A program made the translations under genes and the position numbers. DNA of 64,000 bases from Corynespora cassiicola (taxonomy: Eukaryota > Ascomycota > Dothideomycetes > Pleosporales > Corynesporascaceae), in assembly GCA_022059125.1 (NCBI GenBank), contig JAEUWY010000002.1, positions 2,480,001 through 2,544,000 of the forward strand, given 5' to 3'. Below the pieces are notes generated by a model that was given only the letters and a program-made list of their open reading frames with translations, was not told where the DNA came from and made no database searches. Positions 10,556 to 21,885 of this stretch are shown here, piece by piece (positions within the stretch are counted from its first letter, which is position 1; every line of letters starts with the position of its first letter).

Positions 10556-11571
10556 ATGCCCTTCACCCCAGACCCTCAAATCCAGGCCGCTTTCGCGCAG
10601 GTGGTATCTGCAGTAGCAGCCTCAGCTTCGGATGGCCCGGATCCAAACAGTATCGAAGGTCGCCGCCTCGGGTTTGCAAAATGGATGGGCCTGATAGCCC
10701 CGCAATGGCCCAAGGAAGTCACCAAGAAGGATCTTGTGGTCACTGGTAGTGATGGGCATGAGTTCAAGTGCCGTTTCTACGAGAAACAGGGCTCGCCTCG
10801 GGGAGGGGCCGCTATTTTATATCTACATGGGGGAGGATATGTGGTGGGGGGTGGACTCGACGTTTACGACGGTGTTGTTGGTAAGATTGTAGGAGATACC
10901 GGTGTGCCGGCATTCGCGGCCGACTACCGACTGGCACCCGAGGCACAGTATCCTACGAATGTCGATGATGCACACAAGGCATTTCTGTACCTATTTGATC
11001 ACGCAGCCGAATTCGGCATCGATGCTAACAGGATCGCCGTGATGGGAGATAGTGCTGGGGGTGGCCTTGCTGCAGCTTTAGTGGCAAGTACTACGATACC
11101 CCCTTGTATGATGTCGTGTCGCTGATATGCATATAGCACTACAACATTGAGAAGAAGGGGCCCCGCATCGCCAAGCAAATACTCGTTTACCCCATGATAG
11201 ATGACCGAAACATTCACCCTGATCCAGATATCAATGACATCGCTCTGTTCAAGGCAGAGCAAAACAAAAGTGGTTGGGAAGCCCTAATTGGATCCAAACG
11301 CGGCCAAGACGATATCAAGCCATCTGCAGCACCAGCTAGAATGACGAAGACGGACGCCAAGCAACTACCACCTACGTTTATCGATGTCGGCGAGCTAGAC
11401 ATTTTCCGTGATGAGTGCATTGAGTACGCACAGAAGCTATACCAAGCTGGTGTCAGTTGCGACTTCCACGTGTATACGGGTTGTATCCACGGCTTCGATT
11501 TCGTAGCTCAAGAGGCGGACGTGTCCCAGAAGGCGTTTCAAAATAGGTATCAAGCTATCAAGACCATCTAG
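10556..11571 (+). CDS. Alpha/beta-hydrolase fold-3 (HSL-family) esterase with a GC-AG intron
   Basis: Two exons, 10556-11083 and 11137-11571, 320 residues. The in-frame TTG upstream (10469) was rejected; the first ATG is 10556. Landmarks: oxyanion HGGG at 91-94, DYRLAPEA at about 123-130, nucleophile elbow GDSAG with Ser166, then in exon 2 AKQILVYPMIDDRN, acid VGELDIF and base His in CIHGFDF. This is the hormone-sensitive-lipase block, typically short-chain carboxyl-ester hydrolases. No signal peptide, so probably cytosolic. The only join that keeps frame and the conserved LAAALV/HYNIEKKGP alignment uses a GC donor, GCAAGT, at 11084, with branch GCTGAT and acceptor ATATAG at 11136 (53 bp). 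A GT donor at 11081 would also keep frame but has poor consensus; the GT at 11088 breaks it. Confidence 0.88.
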
Positions 11572-12168
11572 CAATTGCCACTGCAGTCATAAGCAAATGA
11601 AGAATGGAATCTATAATAAAGTTCATCGGGCCTAGTCTATACAACCTGAACGTCTGTCGGAATGCACAATCTTCTAGGCACAAAGATACTAAAAGCTCAC
11701 CCCTCTTAACCTAACTGAAAAAGAAAAGAACTTGCATTACGGTAGTTGTGTTCGCCAATTAATCTATAATGAAGTCTGAGGAGTCTTTGCAACTCTGTTT
11801 CTGTGGCTTAAAGAACACCAAATCCTATTGTATATCTGCTTAGTCGATACAGTTCTTTAAGGGGCTAGTTCTAAACTTGATTTCATGTTATATATTTCGT
11901 GTTTTTTGCATTTGTAACCTATCGCTGATGGTGACTCCGCTCAGGCTAAGATTAGAAGCTCTATGAGAGCGCGTGACGATGACATGATTTAGGCGTGCTC
12001 TTGAAGTTAAGTTTCTATATTGTAGATCTTTGATGTTTATACAAGTCCAGAAATCGCTTTTTCAACACTAAAATGATGATAGTGATGATTTTCTTCTTTT
12101 TGTTGCAGCTTCATCCTCATATTGTGGAAGACATGCCGAGGTAAAGGACTAGAACATCCAAAGCTATC
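11572..12168. other. AT-rich intergenic before the short kinase gene
   Basis: No gene seen. Many stops in all frames. The composition shifts to AT-rich here and stays so through the kinase gene. Confidence 0.55.
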
Positions 12169-13172
12169 ATGTCAGGTGAGGCAAAGGGCGAAATATGTAT
12201 CAACGAAGCTGAAATGTTGCCCGATCAGGCATAGTGGATGCTGCGTAAGATGGAAAACATTTCCATTTCGAAAAGAGCGACACTTTACCCTTTGAAGAAA
12301 GAGGCATCATTGGCAGTGGTGGCTTTGCCCAAGTTGACAAAGTCCTCAGTTTGATTAGCCTAAAGGAATACGCGAGGAAAAGAATGCTCAGGAAAGTAGC
12401 CTTTAGGACTCGAAAACCAGAAGACATCAAACAGTTCATTTCCGAGATTGAGATTCTCAAACGACTCAGACATCGTCATATCGTGGAGTTTGTTGGCAGT
12501 TATACGGATACCGCGTGTATAGCACTTATAATGATGCCCATCGCTGATATGGATCTCTCTGCATATATGCGAAGCTACCAGGCAACAAAAAGATACGAAC
12601 TTGGAACCTTCTTTGGCTGTCTGGCCAGGGCCCTTGAGTTCCTTCACCAGCAGAAAGTACGACACAAGGACATCAAGCCAAGCAATATCTTGGTGAACAA
12701 GGGAAACGTCTTATTCACAGATTTTGGGCTATCACTGGACTTTGCCGATGCATCTGGAAGCACTGTGAGTATGGTTAATGGGAAGACGCCAAGATATTGT
12801 GCGCCAGAGGTTGCTTTAGACGAGCCTCGCAACACCATGTCCGACATTTGGAGCCTTGGTATTGTCTTTCTCGAGATGATTCTCGTACTGAAAAGAAAAG
12901 AAATAAAGTACATGGATGAGTTTTTTGAGACTCATGGCTCATGCCAAAGACTCATTCGAAACAACCATGCTGCTTTGGGGTTGTTCCTCAAGGAGCTTGA
13001 AGGAGTAGGAGATGTGTCTACGAACAGTCCACTTGATTGGACCGAACGAATGCTTTCCTTGGACCAGCAATATAGACTCTCCGCTATGTCGTTAGCTGAC
13101 CTCATTACGGAGGAGGGGACAAATTTCTGTGGAATATGTTGTGTTCACTCGGATGATGAGGATTCTGAATAA
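12169..13172 (+). CDS. Short Ser/Thr protein kinase-like protein with HKD in place of HRD
   Basis: My model has a 7-nt first exon (12169-12175, ATG TCA G), a 74-bp intron with a CAG/GTGAGG donor and TAAG acceptor, and exon 2 at 12250-13172, giving 309 residues. Exon 2 is open upstream only to a stop at 12246, so an intron or another start is required. Kinase landmarks: glycine loop GSGGFAQV (24-31), likely catalytic Lys46 (YARKRM), helix-C Glu in ISEIEIL, HKDIKPSN catalytic loop, TDFGL, TPRYCAPEVAL and DIWSLGIVFLEM. The Arg of HRD is replaced by Lys, and the domain is compact with a Cys-containing acidic tail. Such kinases form large, poorly conserved families in Pezizomycotina. Lineage-specific origin is an inference from its AT-rich setting. 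The 7-nt exon is uncertain. Confidence 0.65.
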
Positions 13173-13440
13173 GAAGATACCTGGGTGAATAAGGAGTTGA
13201 GATTGTATTTGAGATTCTCTTCGCATGATTTTTAATGCATTTCATTGCGATCGTTAAATTTACAGCCTAATGTGAGCTTTGCTAACGATAGCTGGCTACG
13301 CTGCTATATACCCCACAGTGCACCCCGACTCAGAAGCCCACTGATAAGAAGTCTACGCGAGTCATGCCCATCCAATCAGCCCAATCACCTGACGTCGCGC
13401 CAAACCGCACCCTCACACCTCGCCCACGCGCACGGCGGCC

Positions 13441-15106
13441 ATGACGTCCTCGCGGGTCACCGAGGGCCTCCTGGACGCAGCCTCGCTGTGCATAAAAGCA
13501 CAGTCCAAACAAAAACACCTCAATGCCTTCACGACGCGCGCCGACGGCGACACGACGATCCGGCGCCTCACAAAACTCTTCCAGGATCCGCCGAAACAGC
13601 GCAGCGATTCCGCAGACGGGAGCGCCTGGGGCCGCCTCTACGCGGTCAAGGATAATATATGCACCGAGCAGTTTCCTACGACGGCAGCGTCGGGCATGCT
13701 GGCAGATTGGCAGAGTCCGTATGAGGCGACGGTTGTGCGGTTGCTGCGGCAAGCCGGCGGGATTGTCACTGGCAAGACGAATATGGACGAGTTTGGCATG
13801 GGATCACACAATTTGAATTCGCATTGGGGACCTGTGGTGAATAAGAAGTTTGACGATCCGGACAAGAGCCGGATGGGAGAGGTCGAATTCAGTGCGGGTG
13901 GAAGCTCTGGAGGGAGCGCGATTGCGGTCGCGACGGGGCAATGCTACGCGTAAGTGACACTGCTCTGAGGACAAGAATACATAGCGGATCAGGCTGATGA
14001 TAGGACAGGGCTTTGGGAACAGATACGGGAGGGTCTGTACGGCTGCCGGCCGCATACTCTGGCGTTGCGGGCTTCAAGCCGAGCTACGGGCTGCTTTCAA
14101 GATGGGGCGTCATTCCGTATGCGAATTCCCTAGACACGGTGGGAATCTTCACAAAGAATGTGGCAGAGATTACAGACATCTTTGGTAAGAGCTGTGCTAG
14201 GACATGCCGAGGCTCGTTAACTAATTCCATACTCTAGATAAACTAAACATGTACGACCCCCTAGATCCCACATCCGTACCCCCCTCGACCCGCACGCGCC
14301 TACAAAACGCCCAAAGGACAAAAAAGACCTTGAAAATCGGCATCCCACGCGACTACAATATCGAAGAGCTTGACCCCGGCGTCTACGATTCTTGGTCCCG
14401 CACACTATCCCTCCTCCAAAAACGCGGCTACACCATCCACCCTGTCGACCTCCCCACGACGCGCAGTGCCCTCGCCGCATACTACGTCATCGCGGGCGCA
14501 GAAGCCGCCAGCAACCTTGCCAAATATGACGGCGTGCGGTACGGTAGCCGCGCAGAGGGCCCGGACAGCACGTCGGACAGCGTCCTCTTCTCGCAGACGC
14601 GGGGCCAGTACTTCGGCGCCGAGGTGCAGCGGCGCATCCTGCTGGGCTCCTTCTCGCTCAGCGCGCAGGCAAAGGACAATTACTTCCTCCAGGCGCAGAG
14701 GGTGCGCAGGCTCGTGTCGCGGGACTTTGACGGCGTGTTTGCGAGCGAGAATCCACTGGTTGAGGGCGCGGGGGTGCCGGAGTGGGGGGGCGTGGATTGC
14801 TTGCTGTGTCCGACGGCGCCGACGCGCGCCCCGACCCAGGAGGCTGTGCGCAAACAGAGTCCGGTCGAGACGTACATGAATGATGTGTTTACCGTGCCGG
14901 CTAGTCTGGCGGGCCTGCCGGCGTGCAGTGTGTCTGTTCCCATCAGGAGTGCTCACAGAGACCCGGAGTTGAGGGAGTTGGGTGTTCAAGAGAAGGTTGG
15001 GATGCAGGTGATTGGACAGTATGGGAGTGACCAGCTTGTGCTGGAGCTCGCCGCCGGTGTGGAGGAAGCTTGTGATGTTGAGGAGTTTGAAAAGGCGGAT
15101 AGTTGA
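13441..15106 (+). CDS. HER2: Mitochondrial glutamyl-tRNA(Gln) amidotransferase subunit A
   Basis: Three exons, 13441-13949, 14009-14184 and 14238-15106, 517 residues. Introns are 59 bp (GTAAGT, branch CTGAT) and 53 bp (GTAAGA, branch CTAAT). This amidase-signature enzyme releases ammonia from glutamine so that the GatFAB/CAB complex can convert Glu-tRNA(Gln) to Gln-tRNA(Gln) in mitochondria. The catalytic triad is visible: Lys70 (AVKDN), cis-Ser155 in [10 protein letters not shown], and nucleophile Ser179 in GTDTGGSVR, with the usual 24-residue spacing between the serines. Other family blocks: [30 protein letters not shown] and YQxL-like VRRLVSRDF. Length and order are normal for the family. 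The N-terminus is short but could still act as a targeting segment. Named by the yeast symbol. Confidence 0.95.
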
Positions 15107-15819
15107 GTGGGACTGCTGGAATGGTGGGAGAGAAACAATTGATACATTTGAAAAAGATGGGGAAGAAGGGATGTGTACGATGGAAGCTGGAAGAGATTAC
15201 AGCCATGTATAGAGGCGGGTCGATTTCCCTAGACCGGCAGGGACGGCGCATGAGCGAAATAGAAAGACGCCAGACACCCGGACAAGACGTGTGCAAGAGA
15301 CGAAGCCGTCCTTCAGCGGAACAGCACCGGCCTATAAACCAGAATGTACAATTAGTGTAACAGGACAAGCCCGAAACGGCAGGCAATGGCATGATCCATT
15401 CCATTCAAATAATACAAGTAGTAGAAACATGACCGCAAAGGGTGTTATATACAGCTGAGAGTGGAGTGCCGTCGGGCTTCGAATGCGCACCTGTCCAAAG
15501 GCATCGACTCGGCGCAGAGTCGACCACCACCCGCAGTCTAATAGTACCAATTACCCCGAAGCGCTATGCCAGAGCCCCAACGAACGCCGTTCCAATGCAT
15601 GAGAAATCCGGATCTTGGTGTATACGTGTATCAGGTCGACGGCTCCGGCTCGGAGAGAGGTAGGATCGGCGTGGGATGAAGGGAGGTAACTCGTATGTCG
15701 ACCGTATCCAAGAACGCAGCGCCCGTCGTCCATGCCGGGCCCCCCATCCCCCAAGGGCAATCCACATGCCCGGCCTCTCGATCCAAGCCAAAAAATGTCG
15801 CCCACCGACAGCCTCAACC
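15107..15819. other. Intergenic, convergent GatA and PAM16 3' regions
   Basis: Both flanking genes end here (plus-strand GatA, minus-strand PAM16). No further gene, repeat or RNA was recognised. Confidence 0.6.
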
Positions 15820-16292
15820 CTACTCCTTGGTAATCTTAGGCTTAAAGCCTTCCCTCAGCTCCTTCTCCCGCTCAGCCATTTGCTGGTACCCGCGAACCTC
15901 GCGCTCGATGCGCTCCCTCGCGCGCAGGATCTTGCTCTGCAGGTAGAAGCTGCCGCCCTTCTTGGGATCGTTGAGGTCGAACAGGCGCTTGAAGCGCTCG
16001 GTGACGAACTCGAGGTCGATCTGGCCCATCTTGGAGGGGCCGACGTTGAGGATCTTGCAGGCCTCGTCCATGGTGATGTTGGACGAGGCAAAGGCGCCGC
16101 CGCCGCTCTTTTGGTTGGCGGCGGCGTACTTTTGCGAGGCGGCGGCCTGCTTGTAGGATTCGGAGACGGCGCGGCCTATTATTCGGGCGCCGGAGAAGAC
16201 GACTTGGGTTATTATGCGATGGGCCTGCGGGAGGGGAAATGGTTAGCCGGGAGGAAGCGGTGCAGGTGGGTGTCGGGGCCGTTGTTTACCAT
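15820..16292 (-). CDS. PAM16: PAM16/TIM16, J-like subunit of the mitochondrial import motor
   Basis: Two coding exons on the minus strand: 16292-16290, only the ATG, and 16224-15820. The 65-bp intron starts with GTAAAC right after the ATG and ends CCGCAG. The product is 135 residues and starts MAHRIITQVVFSGARIIG, the typical membrane-associated N-terminus of PAM16, then a Gly/Ala linker, then the J-like domain (MDEACKILNV ... RFKRLFDLNDPKKGGSFYLQSKI). The HPD of true J proteins is absent (DPKKGG in its place), as in all PAM16, which binds and restrains PAM14/18 on mtHsp70 at the TIM23 channel. A gene call that ignores the 3-nt exon would lose the conserved N-terminus and start falsely at an internal Met (16071). 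Confidence 0.94.
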
Positions 16293-17105
16293 TGTGGAGG
16301 AACGGGGGGCGGGAAAGAAACTGCAGAGGGTCGATTATGGTCTAGAGGGGGGACTCGGGGCTGGGGGACTACGGCCAGCGATGTCTGGGGATGCTGAGGG
16401 CGGCGGCGAGGGATCGGAGGGCTGAAGGGGACGTCGCGAAATTTCTCGAGAGCGGCGTCCCGAAGTTTCGGCGATGCTCAGGGTTGCAGGCACGTGACGA
16501 TAAAGTCCAGCCTCCGAGGCCGCGGCCAATCAGGGCGAGAGCGCATCGCGAGTGCCTTGAGATGGCCATCAGACGAAGCCGCAGAGGCTAAAGGATCAGA
16601 GGATCAGAGCTTGGGTCTCATCGCTAGCTTGCTTGCCTATTGCGCTGCTTCTCCCCCCCTCTCTCTACTGAGACAAGACAGCAGCAGACGCAGCATGTCG
16701 TGAAGGCCGTGGGTAGAGGCTCTCGGCACAAGTCGCCCTTCACATGCTCATGGTGCTCCCCGCACGATACCTTTCCCAGGCCACGGCGGAGCGCACAGCT
16801 TATTATTCCCTTTGACGACGTCGCGCTGCGTGCACTCACCTCAGACACCCGCCCGCTTCAGGCAAAAACATCGCAGGGGCTCGTGGCCGAATCAGCTGGC
16901 ATCGACGCGCAGCTCAACAGACTCTCTCAGCCTCATCGCACGGGCTGGCGATGACGCAGTGACGGCACCTGCATGGCAGCATTTGGCAAGTTGCAACCCA
17001 CGAACCCACGACTCCACGACTCCACGACTCCACGATCCGCACCACCAAGTCTCTGTAGAAGATGCTAATACGGCCGCGCCCATAGACACCCCCTGGCTAG
17101 ATCTT
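16293..17105. other. Divergent promoter region and 5' leader, PAM16 and Pex30-like genes
   Basis: Contains CACGTGAC at 16491-16498, an E-box of the kind often found in fungal bidirectional promoters. The reading frame of the Pex30-like gene stays open back to 16812 but has no ATG before 17106; the right part may be leader or hold a small 5' exon (a CCATAG acceptor-like site precedes 17090). Confidence 0.5.
17011..17034 (+). repeat. Three tandem ACTCCACG units
   Basis: An 8-bp unit repeated three times exactly in the probable leader of the Pex30-like gene. Likely a simple sequence expansion. Confidence 0.9.
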
Positions 17106-18912
17106 ATGTCCACCCATTCACGATCCGCCAGCGATGCGTCCCCGCAGCCTACCGGCGACCCCAACCCGCCCACCTATGCCGCCTTCTCGCCCTCGACCCT
17201 GAGCCAGGCCACGCCGCAGTCGAAGCTGCGCTCGGCCATCCTGGTGCACCAGAAGTCGCCGCTGCTCGCTGCCACGCCGCCGCAAATCACCCGCGTGCTG
17301 GCCTACTCGCACCCGTTCCTGCTCCCGCTGAACAAGTTCGTCGGCCTGCTGACATGGACCACCGGCGACCCGTGGGAGAGCTTCGTGCTCGTCGCCAGCT
17401 TCTGGGCCGTCGTGCTGTACGGCGACGCCATTACGCGCTATGCCGGGCCTGTCATCACGGTCGTGGGCCTGGTGCTGGGCATGTACGCCCGCAGGTACTC
17501 GCCCTTGTCGTCGACGGGGTGGACGGGCGAGAAGGGCCAAAAGGCCGGCCACGCGAGGGCCGAGTCCGACGGCAGCATCAAGCACCACAAGAGCCTGGAG
17601 GAGATTGTCGATAGCCTCAAGCTGTTCACCTCGCGCTGCAACATCCTGCTCGACCCCTTCCTGCGCCTCACCGACTTCTTGTCCACCCAGCGCACCGCCA
17701 CGTCGGCTACGACGAGACCTGCCCTCACCGTGCTGTTCATCCGTATCCTCTGCGTGCTGCCCCTCTGGATAGCCCTCACCCTCCCGCCGCTCTACATTCT
17801 CACCACCAAGCGTGTTGTGCTCGCCGTGGGGACCGTCGTCTTGAGCTGGCACTCGCGGCCAGCGCGCGTAACGCGGGCAATCCTGTGGCGCTCGCGGTCC
17901 GTCCGGAAGATATGTGCCTTCATCACGGGACTCGACTTTGGCGAGGTCGAAGACAGGGGCAAGGTCGGCGCGCCTCCTCTACCCCCCAGGAAGAAGAATA
18001 CCCAGGAAGTGGCGGCCTCGTTGCTCGCAAAGAGACGGCCTGAATCTACCGGCGTGAGGTTTACCTTTACCATCTATGAGAACCAACGGCGATGGCTGGG
18101 ATTGGGATGGTCGGCGTCTATGCTTGCGTATGAGCGAGCTGCATGGACGGATGAGCACCTCAACCCCGTCCCTCCCAAAGATCAGTTTGAGCTCCCAGAA
18201 GTCGAGGGCGGCCAGGCAAGATGGAGATGGGTGCACGGCAGCGAGTGGAAAGTCGAGCGGGCAGAGAAGGACGGCAAATCGGACAAGGGCGCTTCCAACC
18301 CCGATTCGGACTGGATATTCTACGACAACAAGGTATGTTCTTGTCCCTCTTTGGCTCACTCCCCGATCTTGACCATCGAGCTGACCTTGACCGCAGTGGC
18401 GAGACGGCCGTCGAGGACAAGATGGCTGGGGCCGCTACACGCGCCGTCGAAAATGGTATCGCGATGCGGAGCTGGTCGAAGTGACGCCCTCGACCGAAGT
18501 CACTCCGATCCCCACGCCCAAGATGGATCCCGTGGCAGACTCGGCCGTGCCATCGACGCCCACACCGCTCTCCAAGACCATCTCCAACGCGAGCACCGTG
18601 GCCAGCACCGAAGCCACGCTGGTGGTAGCAAACGGGCGCACCTCGTCGTCCGACTATGCGGGCTCCGTCGTCGACGACAATGGCGATGCCGGCAGCACCA
18701 GGTCCCGCCGCAGCTGGTTCAAGAAGAAGCACACCCGCAGTCGCAGCAGGAATGGCAGTGACAAGGCGGCCACGATAGCTACTGTGAGCTCCACGAGCAC
18801 CGACCGTAGCCGCCGCAGCGATGAGGATGACCTGCACACGCCGCTCGAACGCACCGCCAGAGAAGACGAATGGCGCCTCGGCGACGACATTCGGATGCAG
18901 CTCGACATTTGA
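17106..18912 (+). CDS. Peroxisomal/ER membrane peroxin of the Pex24/Pex28-32 (Pex30) family with dysferlin domain
   Basis: Two exons, 17106-18332 and 18397-18912, with a 64-bp intron (GTATGT donor, CTGACCTTGACCGCAG 3' end); 580 residues from the first in-frame ATG. The start could be further upstream on another exon. N-terminal 60 residues are disordered. Membrane segments are visible at about 88-106 and 111-129, and a longer hydrophobic block at about 205-250 with reticulon-like hairpin character. The dysferlin domain follows: FTIYENQRRWLGLGWS ... RWRWVHGSEWKVE ... WIFYDN (DysFN) and, after the intron, WRDGRRGQDGWGRYTRRRKW (DysFC). The Ser/Thr-rich tail is disordered. Proteins of this family shape ER subdomains where pre-peroxisomes and lipid droplets bud. 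The intron splits the two dysferlin halves. Confidence 0.9.
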
Positions 18913-19863
18913 CGATCCCGAATGAGCGATTAAGACGTGTAGCTTTCCTTTTCCAAGCATATGCGTGCGTGTCTATGTGTGGGTGTGTGTATGTGTCTAT
19001 CTAGCCACGTCTTGCGCATCTGTTAGCATGGCCCTGTTAGAATTCGGCCGGGCGGCCGGGCGGTTTGCGCGCATACAGCGGTCTGGATTGCGCATGTGGT
19101 GAGCGTGACGGCATTTCCTACCTCCAAGCTACTAGCTACCTAGGTACCTAACCAGGGACAGCCCACTCTGTTTTCAAGGTTGAGGTCACTAGGGCGGGCG
19201 GGAGTCACGTGGGCTAGTGCGCGAGCTAGCACGCTTCACCAGCGGGCGATCGACGAGGGCGGGCCCCAGGTGGCGGGTTGGCGGGCGTTCTGGAAGTTCT
19301 GGATACCTGCTGGGCGAGGAGGTGTGGTCATGTAGTGCCCGCCATATTGCTGCTGAACGCATGGGGCATCCCGTGTTTTGGGGGAGAGTATTGCTTTTTG
19401 GCGTGGGGAGGGGGAGTAACCAGGCGGCGGTTCTTGCTCTGGGAGTATTGGGCATTATTGCTGGGATTGAAGTTGAAGCAAATGAGATAGATAATGTGTA
19501 TTACATAGTTCTTCGCCTACATTTTACGTAGTGTTTTTATCATCCCAACTCCTGGATTATCTCAGGTCAGCCTCGTGGATACGTAGACTGTGGATGCAGG
19601 TGTGCAGTCAAGCTCCAACGGCAATGGAGCGAGCGCTAGCTAGGTAAGAGATGTGAGGCGGCATTATCCCTGCAGCGTGTGTAGAGGGCTAGGCTAGCAC
19701 CATGTACCCGTACGTACCATCGTGACACTTCCTCCCCCCGAGGTCTGACACCCATTCATTCACCGGCCGGTGCGCCCTTGGCTGCAAATCTGCCCGAGAG
19801 TCTGAGCGCAGGCAGGGCCTGCGTGCCAGTAACGCGCAAAAGCTGTAGGCAGTCCAACGGCCC

Positions 19864-19896
19864 GGGTAGGGTAGGGTAGGGTAGGGTAGGGTAGGG
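19864..19896 (+). repeat. Telomere-like GGGTA tandem array
   Basis: Six perfect GGGTA units plus a terminal GGG. It differs from the fungal telomere unit TTAGGG by one T. The G-runs could fold into a G-quadruplex. It is interstitial: ordinary genes lie on both sides. Confidence 0.92.
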
Positions 19897-20190
19897 CGGA
19901 GTGGGTTTGGATCTTGATCGCAATCGTCGTGGGTACGTAAAGACGTGACTTTTGCTAGACTGGGGCATAGCACCCACGTACCTACCTAGGTACGTATGCA
20001 TGTATGGATCCGGCCGGGTGATGGATCGATCGCCTTGTATCGTCCCCCCCTCCCCCTCGCCTTCTGCCCGCCAACCAGATCCTCCCGCCGTGCGATGGGC
20101 CACGTGCGAGCCGGGCCGCCATCAAGCCTGGGCCAGGCAGCGAGAATGGGCCGTACTTGTATAACCCAAGCCGGGAATGCCATACTTCCC

Positions 20191-20227
20191 ATGGCAAGCC
20201 GTGGCATGGCAAGCCGTGGCATGGCAT
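20191..20227 (+). repeat. 15-bp direct repeat, 2.4 copies
   Basis: Unit ATGGCAAGCCGTGGC occurs twice head to tail (20191 and 20206), followed by a partial third copy. No function assigned. Confidence 0.88.
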
Positions 20228-20321
20228 GTCGTGTTCCGCGCCTATCAACAGCCGACGGCCTTCCGGTTTTCCACCGTAGTGGCGGTGGTGCGGCTTTGCA
20301 AGCAGAGTGTTGGAAAGGAAT

Positions 20322-20335
20322 GGGGGGGGGGGGGG
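20322..20335 (+). repeat. Run of 14 G
   Basis: Uninterrupted poly-G, followed by TACGTAC. Run length is prone to assembly error. Confidence 0.9.
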
Positions 20336-20394
20336 TACGTACCCTAGCTGCGTGCAAAGAGGGATATTCGGATGGTTGGGTAGGGTTGCATGGC

Positions 20395-20454
20395 GTGCAT
20401 GCATGCATGCATGCGTGCGTACATGCGTACATGCGTACATGCGATGCGATGCGG
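20395..20454 (+). repeat. CATG/GTAC-rich alternating repeat
   Basis: Five or so GCAT units run into GTACATGC-type units and then GATGC units. Self-complementary, so able to form cruciform structure. Confidence 0.8.
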
Positions 20455-21756
20455 GATTTCACATGTGAAATGGGGGCAAGAGACGGGTGTGTACGGGGGA
20501 CGACTAGGCCCACCGGCAAAGTAGATACAGGTCGCATGTCACGGGTGTACGGTGGAGAAGAGGCAGACACATGGGGAGATGGGAGATGGCAGGCCCTTGG
20601 CTGCCGAGTTGGAGTAGGTAGGGCCACGTTGGCCCGCCTAGCACGCCTCGGAAAAGATGCCTGGCAGTCTTACAGGAGGGGGAAGGAGAGGGGCAAGAGA
20701 GAAAACAAAAAAGAAAAAAAAAGGAGTGCTTGTCTGGGCATGGTGATTGGTTGCCTGTAGTACTAGCATGGCCGTGGTATTGCTCCGAGCGACGGAAACG
20801 ATCGGGGCGTCTACCAAGGTTGGCAGGGCTACCTGGGGAGCTTGGCTGGCCACGGTACGGTCGTGTCGACTGGGACGTCGTTGGGCGGTACGCAGACCCC
20901 GCTCGCTCTGTCAAACAGCTGTCCAGTGGTTTGACGTGCAGGTGGACAGGGGCAGCAGCAGAGAGGCACTGACAGCTCATGCAGCCGGCCGCGTCTCAAC
21001 GGGCAGTACGGCATGGAGCTCGAGCTGACTGTCTATCTGATAACGGCCTAGGTATGTTGCCGGTACCCAGACAAACAACCGTCACCGTCTGCGGGACATG
21101 GCATGCTCAGTTTGGCCGGGTGTGTGGTAGCAGTGCAACAGTGTACGCATCCTGTACTGGCAAACACTGCCGTCTTCAGTGGCAGCATCGACTGTCATGC
21201 TCCATCCCAGCTCTCCAGCTCCCCAAGCTCGCAGCTCTCCAGCGCATCCCACACCATGCCCTCCCATGCTACACTGCCGGCCCCCGATCTGCACCATCAC
21301 CGCGCTGGACCCCTCTTCTGGTCGATAGGCAGCCCGTTTCGCTGGGCACACGCGCCCCACCGGCGGCATCTGACCACTTTCCCTCTCCCATACAGGACAC
21401 AAGTCAGCCATCTGACCTCGCCGCTAGCGCCGGGCTGCGCGCTTTGTGCGCCTCCTGGTGCCGTGGGGTCGACGCGGATCGTCTCGATGCGGCATGCCCT
21501 CGACGGGCCGACCTCATTCGTATAGGGTAAGAGGCGGGCTGGAGGCCCGAAGAGGAGGGCAAGTGGGCGCAGGCGGGCGGCGCAGATAGGCCAGCGGGCG
21601 CAGGGAGAGGTGGGATGGTGCGTGGAGTCGGGTGGGAGAGGCTAGCCAGGCGGGCTGGGCTACCTGTAATCGACATGTCACCTGCGGGGCCCGCGACTGG
21701 CGGTGCTGGCGTGTCGGTGCCGTGGACATGTCGGGCAGAGGAGGGCAGAGCTGCTG

Positions 21757-21764
21757 TATATAAA
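21757..21764 (+). promoter_or_regulatory. TATA box of the metallothionein-like gene
   Basis: TATATAAA lies 129 bases before the ATG at 21886, followed by a CT-rich leader rich in CACC. A strong TATA box suits an inducible gene. No metal-response element could be named with confidence. Confidence 0.6.
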
Positions 21765-21885
21765 CCCCTCCCGCTGGGCACCTTGATGGCCACCGCGACT
21801 CGACATCTGCATCTTCACACCACCAACGCACAGCACCACTCTTACCACTTCGTCTCTTCCACAGACCCAATCAAACCCCTCCACC

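Larger units (their letters stand above)
18913..21756. other. Gene-poor GC-rich stretch with many simple repeats
   Basis: About 2.8 kb without a supportable gene. It holds a telomere-like GGGTA array, a 14-G run, CATG-rich and 15-bp tandem repeats, and several TACCTAGGTA palindromes (19137, 19983, and again at 22801). Long open frames on both strands here overlap each other and have no motifs; they reflect GC richness. Confidence 0.6.

Noticed and set aside
15676..16425. 249-codon plus-strand frame over PAM16
   Set aside because: Antisense shadow of PAM16 and its intron.
19996..20760. 254-codon frame in the gene-poor stretch
   Set aside because: Runs through the poly-G and CATG repeats and overlaps equally long frames on the other strand; composition artefact.
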